A DNA stretch of 64,000 nucleotides from Candidatus Anaerostipes avistercoris (GTDB taxonomy: Bacteria > Bacillota > Clostridia > Lachnospirales > Lachnospiraceae), in the NCBI GenBank assembly GCA_019119895.1, contig DWWD01000042.1, positions 1 to 64,000 on the forward strand. Reading direction: 5' to 3'. Within the stretch, counting starts at the first letter, position 1. Each line of letters begins with the position of its first letter. A program made the position numbers and the translations under genes. Below the pieces are notes generated by a model that did not search any database, was not told the DNA's origin, and saw only the letters and a list, made by a program, of their open reading frames with translations. Shown here one piece after another: positions 16,768 to 23,352 of this stretch.

Positions 16768-17244
16768 ATGAAAATATCATTGGGATGTGATGAAGCAGCA
16801 TATGATTTAAAAGAAATCATAAAACAACACCTCCTGGAAACAGGACACGAAGTAGTGGATAACGGAGTCGGGCAGGGAGAGACTGCGCTGTATCCGGATA
16901 TCGCAGTGAAAACTTGTGAAAAAGTCACAGATGGAAACTGTGACCGGGGAATTCTTGTTTGCGGAACTGGTATAGGAATGGCAATGACGGCAAATAAAGT
17001 ACCTGGAATCAGGGCGGCGGTATGCCATGATCCTTATTCCACAGAAAGATCGATTTTAAGTAACAATGGCAATGTAATGTGTATGGGAGCAAGGGTTGTT
17101 GCGCCGCAGCTTGCCATATATCTGCTGGATCTGTGGATGGGGCTTACATTCAAAGACAGCCCGTCTACAGAAAAAGTAGAGCGTATACTATATTATGAAA
17201 AACAGTTCTGCAGGAAACAGGAGGTGCCGGAATATGAAGTTTAA
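16768..17244 (+). CDS. RpiB/LacAB-family sugar-phosphate isomerase
   Basis: Aldose-ketose isomerase of the RpiB fold, 158 aa. The anion-hole and catalytic Cys segment is VCGTGIGMAMTANKVPGIRAA; the ring-opening His region is CHDPYSTERS, followed by NNGNVMCMGARV. Members act on ribose-5-P, allose-6-P, galactose-6-P or erythrulose-4-P, so the family alone does not fix the substrate. It overlaps the epimerase start by 11 bases. Confidence 0.85.
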   Translation: MKISLGCDEAAYDLKEIIKQHLLETGHEVVDNGVGQGETALYPDIAVKTCEKVTDGNCDRGILVCGTGIGMAMTANKVPGIRAAVCHDPYSTERSILSNNGNVMCMGARVVAPQLAIYLLDLWMGLTFKDSPSTEKVERILYYEKQFCRKQEVPEYEV

Positions 17245-18091
17245 ATTTGGAGTTGATACCTTTATCTGGTCTGAAAATTATGGAGAAAATGACCTCTGGA
17301 TTATTCCAAAAGCGAAAGAGCTGGGATTTGAGGTAATTGATTTTGCAATTTCTAATCCTTATAAATTTCCGGTAAAGAAGGTAAAGGAAGAATTAGACAG
17401 AGCAGGGATAGACTGTGTATGTACGACAACATTGACAGATGAAACAAATCCAATTTCTCCGGATCCGAAAATTCGGGAAGCAGCGGTAAATGCTGTGAAG
17501 AAATGTATTGATATCTGTAATGAGCTGGGAGCGCCGATCTTAGGCGGTGTGAACTATGCGGCATGGGGATATTTGACAAAGAAACCGAGGACAGAGGAAG
17601 AATGGAATTATGGCGTGGAATGTATGAGAAAGTCTGCGCAATATGCAAAAGAGACAGGTTGTGTAAATATTTGCGTGGAGTGTGTCAATCGTTTTGAAAC
17701 GCATTTTCTTAATATTGCGGAAGATGCGGTGCAATTCTGTAAAGATGTAGGAACAGGGAATATGAAAGTGCATCTGGACTGTTTCCATATGATTCGGGAA
17801 GAAAAAAGTTTTTCAGGAGCAGTAAAAACATGCGGAAAAGAATATCTGGGATATGTACATGTGAATGAGAATGACAGAGGAATTCCGGGAACTGGTCTCG
17901 TGCCGTTTGAAGAATTTTTTACGGCATTAAAGGAAATAGAATATGACGGACCTTTGGTGATAGAATCTTTTGATCCAAGTTTTGAGGAACTAAGCGGAAA
18001 TTGTGCAATCTGGAGAAAATTTGCCGATACAGGAGAAGAGTTGGCAATTGAAGGACTGAAAAATCTGAAGGCTATTGCAGAGACAATATAG
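17234..18091 (+). CDS. D-tagatose/D-allulose 3-epimerase-family enzyme
   Basis: TIM-barrel sugar isomerase/epimerase of about 285 aa. Residues match the tagatose-3-epimerase pattern in spacing: E149 (ICVECVNRFE), D182 with H185 (HLDCFHM), H209 (YVHVNENDRGIPGTG) and E244 (LVIESF), i.e. the two catalytic Glu and the metal ligands. Such enzymes interconvert C3 epimers of ketoses or their phosphates. Start set at 17234 by AGGAGG at 17219-17224; the longer frame from 17195 lies inside the RpiB-type gene. Next is dhaK, 12 bp on. Confidence 0.85.
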   Translation: MKFKFGVDTFIWSENYGENDLWIIPKAKELGFEVIDFAISNPYKFPVKKVKEELDRAGIDCVCTTTLTDETNPISPDPKIREAAVNAVKKCIDICNELGAPILGGVNYAAWGYLTKKPRTEEEWNYGVECMRKSAQYAKETGCVNICVECVNRFETHFLNIAEDAVQFCKDVGTGNMKVHLDCFHMIREEKSFSGAVKTCGKEYLGYVHVNENDRGIPGTGLVPFEEFFTALKEIEYDGPLVIESFDPSFEELSGNCAIWRKFADTGEELAIEGLKNLKAIAETI

Positions 18092-18103
18092 GAGGGAGCA
18101 TAG

Positions 18104-19102
18104 ATGAATCGTATTGTAAATGATCCAAATTATGTTGTAGAAGATATGCTGAAAGGCTTCGTAAAAAATCATAATGATTTAGTAGAAAAGACGGAGAATG
18201 ACAGAGTATTAAAGTATAAAAAAGCTCCAGTTGAAGGTAAGGTAGGAATTGTGACAGGAGGCGGTTCAGGGCATAAACCTGCTTTTATCGGATATATTGG
18301 CGAAAATCTTTGTGATGCGGTAGCTGTAGGAGAAATTTTCTCATCACCAACGGCAAAAGCTTTTCTGGATGCTATCAAAGAAGCAGATGCGGGAAAGGGA
18401 GTTGCGTGTCTGTATGGCAATTATGCGGGTGATAATATGAATGTCAAGATGGCAGTCCGGAAAGCAAAAAAACTGGGAATCGAAGTAAAAACGGTTGTGG
18501 CAAATGATGACTGTGCGTCAGCGTCAAAGGATGAACTGGAGAAGCGTAGAGGAGTCGCTGGTGAAGTCCTTATGTGGAAGATCGGCGGAGCCAAAGCGGC
18601 AATGGGAGCCAGCCTGGATGAAGTGATCGCCGCGGCGCAGAAAGCCATTGACAATACCCGGTCTGTCGGGATTGGAACAGCTCCTTGTACGATTCCGGCA
18701 GTAGGGCATCCAAATTTCCAGATAGAGGACGGTACTATGGAGGTAGGAATCGGACATCACGGAGAACCGGGAATCAGCGTCCAGCCGCTGAAAACTGCGG
18801 ACGAGATTGCCGACGAAATGCTGAATCTGATTCTGCCGGATCTTCCATTTGAAGAAGGAGATGAAGTCGCTGTTCTGCTGTCAGGGCTGGGAGCGACCCC
18901 GGTTATGGAACAGTATATTGTGTACAATAGAGTGGAAGATGTATTAAACGAAAAGGGGATCAAAGTATACCGGTCTTATGTGGGAAATTATTTTACTTCA
19001 CTGGAAATGATGGGGGTTACTCTGACCGTTATGAAACTGGATGATGAATTAAAAAAATGTATTGATATGCCGGTCAATTCTGCAGGATTGAAGCAGTTTT
19101 AG
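18104..19102 (+). CDS. dhaK: Dihydroxyacetone kinase subunit DhaK-like
   Basis: Substrate-binding subunit of a Dha-type kinase, 332 aa. GIVTGGGSGHKPAF forms the N-terminal substrate loop and GIGHHGEPG holds the His (H219) that forms a covalent hemiaminal with the ketose carbonyl. Works with DhaL, encoded 147 bp downstream. No DhaM is present in the window. Relatives phosphorylate tetruloses (erythrulose) as well as dihydroxyacetone, and the RpiB-type and epimerase neighbours keep that option open. Confidence 0.9.
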   Translation: MNRIVNDPNYVVEDMLKGFVKNHNDLVEKTENDRVLKYKKAPVEGKVGIVTGGGSGHKPAFIGYIGENLCDAVAVGEIFSSPTAKAFLDAIKEADAGKGVACLYGNYAGDNMNVKMAVRKAKKLGIEVKTVVANDDCASASKDELEKRRGVAGEVLMWKIGGAKAAMGASLDEVIAAAQKAIDNTRSVGIGTAPCTIPAVGHPNFQIEDGTMEVGIGHHGEPGISVQPLKTADEIADEMLNLILPDLPFEEGDEVAVLLSGLGATPVMEQYIVYNRVEDVLNEKGIKVYRSYVGNYFTSLEMMGVTLTVMKLDDELKKCIDMPVNSAGLKQF

Positions 19103-19249
19103 TGCCAATGCCGGGCAAAGTGAAATGTGGCGCCATTTCTTGTGCCATATTTGTACTTAAATCTCATTGGGATTGAAAAAATGCTGTGATAAAATAATAT
19201 CAGAATCAAAATTAAGAAACAGAAAACATAAAAATACGAGGTGAAGAAA

Positions 19250-19888
19250 ATGGAGAGCTTTAAGAATGCAGATGCGGGCGTAATTGTAGATCAGCTGATT
19301 CATAAAATCCAGGAGCAGAGAGATTATCTCAGTGAAATCGATGGGAAAATCGGTGATGGAGATCACGGAATCAATATGAACAAGGGATTTACCATGTGTG
19401 AAGAAAAGCTGAAAGGACAAACATACAATCTTTCAGAAGGTCTTTCTATTCTGGGAGAGACTCTTCTGGATGACATCGGAGGTTCCATGGGACCGCTTTA
19501 CGGTATGCTATTCGATGAAATGTCTATGGCATGTGAAGATGCAGAAGATATTGACGCAGATATGTTTGGAGAGATGATTTCCGGCGCGGTAGAAGGAATT
19601 CAGGAAATCAGCCCTGCGAAAGTAGGAGACAAGTCACTGCTGGATACGCTGGTTCCTGCCAAAGAAGCATTTGTACAGGCTAAAGAAGAAGGAAAAGATT
19701 TCAGCGAGTGCCTGAACGCTATGAATGCGGCGGCAGAGAAAGGATGGCAGTCAACAAAGAATCTAGTGGCGAAGATTGGACGCGCAAGCCGCCTTGGAGA
19801 GAGATCAAAGGGTGTGCTGGATGCGGGAGCCACCAGCTGTTACTTTATCATTACAACTATCGGAGAAGGGGCAAAAGGACTTTTATAA
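19250..19888 (+). CDS. dhaL: Dihydroxyacetone kinase subunit DhaL-like (nucleotide-binding)
   Basis: ADP/ATP-binding subunit, about 212 aa, all-helical DhaL fold. The metal-nucleotide motif is KIGDGDHGINMNKGF; GGSMGPLYG and the C-terminal GRASRLGERSKGVLDAGA complete the pattern. ATG 19250 is preferred over GTG 19241 because GAGGTG lies 6 bases upstream. The 147-bp gap after dhaK contains TTGAAA and TAAAAT at a short spacing, possibly a weak promoter. Last gene of the operon; a strong terminator follows. Confidence 0.9.
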   Translation: MESFKNADAGVIVDQLIHKIQEQRDYLSEIDGKIGDGDHGINMNKGFTMCEEKLKGQTYNLSEGLSILGETLLDDIGGSMGPLYGMLFDEMSMACEDAEDIDADMFGEMISGAVEGIQEISPAKVGDKSLLDTLVPAKEAFVQAKEEGKDFSECLNAMNAAAEKGWQSTKNLVAKIGRASRLGERSKGVLDAGATSCYFIITTIGEGAKGLL

Positions 19889-19937
19889 AAGCCATGTATC
19901 AATTGTTTAAAGTCCTCAGACATACAATTCGTGATAG

Positions 19938-19978
19938 GAGCATCCGGCAGGAGAAATCAAATGCCGGATGCTCTTTTT
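19938..19978 (+). terminator. Terminator of the PTS-aldolase-DhaKL operon
   Basis: 12-bp perfect stem (GAGCATCCGGCA / TGCCGGATGCTC) followed by TTTTT. Confidence 0.92.
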
Positions 19979-20022
19979 ATCGAAAAAATAAATGGTAAGA
20001 TAAAAAAACTAAAAGGAAATAA

Positions 20023-20051
20023 TTGACAAATAGACAAAAATATGGTAGATT
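20023..20051 (+). promoter_or_regulatory. Promoter of the 6S-like RNA
   Basis: Consensus -35 TTGACA (20023-20028), 17-bp spacer, -10 TAGATT (20046-20051). No ORF with a ribosome site follows for 290 bases, which points to an RNA product starting near 20058. Confidence 0.7.
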
Positions 20052-20056
20052 ACAGG

Positions 20057-20227
20057 TAGAAAGTGCTTGTACGGCAGCACAAATATTGAAATCCCCTATT
20101 TTAAGATCTTGGTTTCCTTTTGGCGGTTCAGCCAATCATACCCCAATAATTTCTTAAAAATCATCATCAATCATTAGGCTTTTATCCTCTATCTTTTTTC
20201 ACTGCTGTATGGGCGCTTTCTTCTATA
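20057..20227 (+). ncRNA. ssrS: 6S RNA-like small RNA (SsrS candidate)
   Basis: About 170 nt that fold into one long rod. The 5' arm (20057-20077, TAGAAAGTGCTTGTACGGCAG) pairs with the 3' arm (20202-20225) with several G-U pairs. A central stretch of about 20 and 40 nt stays open. An apical stem follows (TTTTAAGA / TCTTAAAA, then TTGG/CCAA and TGGC/GCCA around GGTTCA). A closing stem, large central bubble and apical stem are the shape of 6S RNA, which mimics an open promoter and binds housekeeping RNA polymerase. An untranslated leader for pyrG is the alternative, but pyrG has its own promoter at 20264. Confidence 0.6.
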
Positions 20228-20263
20228 AAATACACGGATCTGAAAAACTATTCAGAAATGTCA

Positions 20264-20292
20264 ATGACAAACACCGAAGAATATGTTATGAT
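20264..20292 (+). promoter_or_regulatory. pyrG promoter
   Basis: ATGACA (20264-20269), 17-bp spacer, TATGAT (20287-20292), 55 bases before the pyrG start. I see no run of G at the start site of the kind used for CTP-sensing attenuation in Bacillus pyrG. Confidence 0.6.
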
Positions 20293-20347
20293 AGTACTTT
20301 AGTTAGGAAAAATATATAGAAAGATTCACATATTAGGAGGAAATATC

Positions 20348-21955
20348 ATGCCAGTAAAATACGTATTTGTCACCGGTGGAGTTGTGTCCGGACTTGGAAA
20401 GGGGATTACAGCGGCTTCTCTGGGACGATTACTGAAAGCAAGAGGGTATTATGTAACGAGTCAGAAATTTGACCCGTACATTAATATGGATCCCGGAACT
20501 ATGAATCCAATCCAGCATGGAGAAGTATTTGTTACAGACGATGGAGCGGAAACTGACCTGGACCTGGGGCACTATGAGAGATTCATTGATGAAGGACTGA
20601 ATAAAAAATCAAATGTTACAACAGGAAAGGTTTACTGGAGTATATTATCCAAGGAAAGACGCGGAGATTACGGAGGAAATACAGTTCAGGTAATTCCTCA
20701 TGTAACCAATGAAATCAAAAGCCGTTTTTACCGCAGTGATGATACCAGCCGTCAGGAAGTGGCGATCATCGAGATTGGCGGTACAGTGGGAGATATCGAG
20801 AGCCAGCCGTTTTTGGAAGCATTAAGACAGTTCCAGCATGAGGTAGGCCATGAAAACTGTATTTTGATTCACGTGACTCTGATTCCATATCTGAAGAGTT
20901 CAGGAGAATTGAAAACAAAACCAACGCAGGCAAGTGTAAAAGATCTTCAGGGAATGGGAATTCAGCCGGATATCCTGGTCTGCCGTTCCGATTATCCGCT
21001 GGATGACGGAATCAAGAGAAAGATTGCCCAGTTCTGTAACGTGGAAAAAGACCGTGTCATTCAGAATCTGGATGCGGAAATTTTATATGAAGTACCATTG
21101 ATGATGGAAAAAGAACGTCTGGCACAGGAAGTATGTGCCTGCCTTCATATGTCATGTCCGGAGCCGGATCTGGATGAGTGGAAGAAGATGATCGAGAACT
21201 GGAAGAATCCGCAGCATAAAGTGGAAATTGCACTGGTAGGAAAATATGTTTCTCTTCATGATGCTTATATCAGCGTTGTGGAATCTCTCCAGCATGCCGG
21301 GGTGGCTAATTCTGCTGACGTTTCCATCCGCTGGGTAGATTCAGAAAGAGTGAGCTCATATAATGTAGAAGAAATGCTGGGCGGCGTTCACGGAATCCTG
21401 GTTCCCGGAGGATTTGGTGATCGTGGAATCGAAGGTATGATCTGCGCTATCCAGTATGCAAGAGAAAAACAGATTCCATATCTGGGATTATGTCTTGGAA
21501 TGCAGCTTACCATTGTAGAATTTGCAAGAAATATCCTTGGGTATGCAGACGCCCACAGCAAAGAATTTAATAAAGATACAACGCATCCGATGATTCATAT
21601 TATGCCGGATCAGGACGGCGTGACAGATCTTGGTGGAACGCTTCGTCTCGGATCTTATCCATGTGTGCTGGCAGAAGGATCAAAGGCAGCAGAGTTGTAC
21701 GGAGAAAAGGAAATTCACGAGAGACATCGTCACAGATATGAAGTAAACAATGAATACAGAGATGTTCTTCAGGAGAATGGAATGATGCTGTCCGGATGTT
21801 CACCGGACGGAAGAATCGTCGAGATGATCGAGATTCCTTCTCATCCGTGGTTTATCGCAACACAGGCGCACCCTGAGTTCAAATCCAGACCAAACAAAGC
21901 GCATCCGCTTTTTAAAGGATTTATTGCAGCCGCGCTGAAACATCAGGACAAATAA
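20348..21955 (+). CDS. pyrG: CTP synthase
   Basis: Makes CTP from UTP, ATP and glutamine; last step of pyrimidine nucleotide synthesis. 535 aa, full length. The amidoligase domain (1-270) starts [17 protein letters not shown] with the ATP loop, then [14 protein letters not shown]. The class I glutaminase domain (about 290-535) has GLCLGMQL with the nucleophile Cys and the His-Pro-Glu end of the triad in [18 protein letters not shown] ribosome site. Monocistronic, with a terminator just behind it. carA and carB of the same pathway lie 40 kb away. Confidence 0.97.
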   Translation: MPVKYVFVTGGVVSGLGKGITAASLGRLLKARGYYVTSQKFDPYINMDPGTMNPIQHGEVFVTDDGAETDLDLGHYERFIDEGLNKKSNVTTGKVYWSILSKERRGDYGGNTVQVIPHVTNEIKSRFYRSDDTSRQEVAIIEIGGTVGDIESQPFLEALRQFQHEVGHENCILIHVTLIPYLKSSGELKTKPTQASVKDLQGMGIQPDILVCRSDYPLDDGIKRKIAQFCNVEKDRVIQNLDAEILYEVPLMMEKERLAQEVCACLHMSCPEPDLDEWKKMIENWKNPQHKVEIALVGKYVSLHDAYISVVESLQHAGVANSADVSIRWVDSERVSSYNVEEMLGGVHGILVPGGFGDRGIEGMICAIQYAREKQIPYLGLCLGMQLTIVEFARNILGYADAHSKEFNKDTTHPMIHIMPDQDGVTDLGGTLRLGSYPCVLAEGSKAAELYGEKEIHERHRHRYEVNNEYRDVLQENGMMLSGCSPDGRIVEMIEIPSHPWFIATQAHPEFKSRPNKAHPLFKGFIAAALKHQDK

Positions 21956-21971
21956 AAAAGAAAATGCAGAG

Positions 21972-22006
21972 ACCTTTGGCACATTTTTCTATGTGCCGGA
22001 GGTTTT
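21972..22006 (+). terminator. pyrG terminator
   Basis: ACCTTTGGCACAT / ATGTGCCGGAGGT form a 13-bp stem with G-U pairs, followed by TTTTG. Confidence 0.75.
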
Positions 22007-22010
22007 GTGC

Positions 22011-22016
22011 TATAAT
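22011..22016 (+). promoter_or_regulatory. Extended -10 box for the sorE-like gene
   Basis: TGCTATAAT: TATAAT with a TG extension, immediately behind the pyrG terminator. Transcription would start near 22023, so only start codons after that point are usable for the gene at 22047. Confidence 0.5.
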
Positions 22017-22046
22017 GAAGAAGAAAAGGCAGAAAAAGAAAGGGAG

Positions 22047-23312
22047 GTGCGGGTTATAAAGGTAAAAGGTGTAAGACTCTATGGAGTAAAAGATATCAGG
22101 CTGGAAGAGTTTGAACTCCCTGAGATAGAAGAAGATGAGATTTTATTAAAAATCATATGCAATGGGATTGCGATGTCTACTTTAAAGGAAATTACGCTTG
22201 CCCAGAGACATTTAAGGGTGCCGAAGAATATACGGAAGAAACCTGTCCTGATCGGACATGAATTTTCCGGAGTCATTAAGAAGGTAGGCAGCAGATGGAA
22301 GGACGAATATAAAGAAGGAGATACTTTTGTTGTTGTTCCGGAGGTGCCGAATCAGATTGAATCGCCGGGATATTCTTATCAGTATTTCGGAGGCGCTGCA
22401 ACATATTGTATCATTCCGGGAAGTGTTATTGAGAAAGGATGTCTGCTTCGTTATGACGGAGATTCTTTTTACGAACCGGCCATGGCACAGGCGTTGTACA
22501 GCATCGTTGGAAGCTTTCATTCCAATTATCACAGCATGCCGGGATCGCATGAACATATATCCGGAATCAAAGAAGGCGGTAATACGATCATTCTGGGAGG
22601 CTGTGGACCGATGGGCGTTATGGCTATCCGGTATGTGCTGCAGATGGAGAAAAAGCCAAAGCGTCTCGTGATCACGGATACCAATGCCAAAAGAATTGAG
22701 AAAGCGAGAAAGATGATCACTGTCCAGGAAGCGGAGCGTCACGGAATTGATTTGTATTATATCAATCCGGAAATGTTTCCGGATCCGGCTCCTGTCCTGC
22801 TGGCAATCACCAATGAAAAGGGATATGACGATGTTTTCGTCTATGCTCCGCCTAAAAATGTGGCAGAGCTGGGAAACCGGATTATGGCAATGGATGGCTG
22901 TATGAATATTTATGCTGCGACCGCAGACAAAAAGTACCGGGCAGGGATGAATATTTACGGCAGTCATTATCTGAAGACAAAACTAATCGGATCATCCGGC
23001 GGTCTCAGATCCGATATGGAAGAAGCCATTGAACTTATTTTAAGCGGGAAGATCAATATGGCGGAAAATATCACGCACATTGGAGGAATCGATGCGATTG
23101 TCGATACCACGCTGTATTTAAAGAAAATGGTGGGAGAGAAAAAGATTGTCTATAACCAGATCAATATGCCTCTGACAGCCATTGAAGATTTCAGAAAACT
23201 TGGAAAAGAAGACCAGGTATTCGAGAAACTGGCAGATGCCTGTGACCGGCACGGAGGGTTCTGGAACAAGGAGGCAGAAGATATTCTGCTGACAGAATAT
23301 GCGGTAAGATAA
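22047..23312 (+). CDS. Zinc-type dehydrogenase related to L-sorbose-1-phosphate reductase, uncertain start
   Basis: MDR-family oxidoreductase of about 421 aa, close relative of the gene at 27615 along its whole length (VRLYGVKDIRLEEFELPEIE, IGHEFSGVIKKVG, APGYSY-like SPGYSYQYFGG, GGCGPMG NAD loop, THIGGIDAIVDTTL). The family reduces L-sorbose-1-P to glucitol-6-P or acts on similar hexitol phosphates. Start problem: the relatives begin ATGAAAG at the place where this gene reads ATAAAGG (22056), and the GGAGG (22043-22047) is perfectly spaced for that ATA. A GTG at 22047 is the only nearby standard start but lies inside the ribosome site. The gene may be poorly translated or recently silenced. 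Confidence 0.75.
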   Translation: MRVIKVKGVRLYGVKDIRLEEFELPEIEEDEILLKIICNGIAMSTLKEITLAQRHLRVPKNIRKKPVLIGHEFSGVIKKVGSRWKDEYKEGDTFVVVPEVPNQIESPGYSYQYFGGAATYCIIPGSVIEKGCLLRYDGDSFYEPAMAQALYSIVGSFHSNYHSMPGSHEHISGIKEGGNTIILGGCGPMGVMAIRYVLQMEKKPKRLVITDTNAKRIEKARKMITVQEAERHGIDLYYINPEMFPDPAPVLLAITNEKGYDDVFVYAPPKNVAELGNRIMAMDGCMNIYAATADKKYRAGMNIYGSHYLKTKLIGSSGGLRSDMEEAIELILSGKINMAENITHIGGIDAIVDTTLYLKKMVGEKKIVYNQINMPLTAIEDFRKLGKEDQVFEKLADACDRHGGFWNKEAEDILLTEYAVR

Positions 23313-23350
23313 AAAGAAGTACTGTCCGGTAAGACGGGCAGTACTTCTTT
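23313..23350. terminator. Bidirectional terminator between sorE-like gene and metal ATPase
   Basis: AAAGAAGTACTGTCCG and CGGGCAGTACTTCTTT form a 16-bp stem between convergent genes. The plus strand continues into T-rich sequence and the minus strand ends in TTTTTA, so it can serve both. Confidence 0.85.
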
Positions 23351-23352
23351 GG

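Noticed and set aside
22212-22967. 251-codon minus-strand frame opposite the first sorE-like gene
   Set aside because: Shadow of the dehydrogenase; no start site and no motif.
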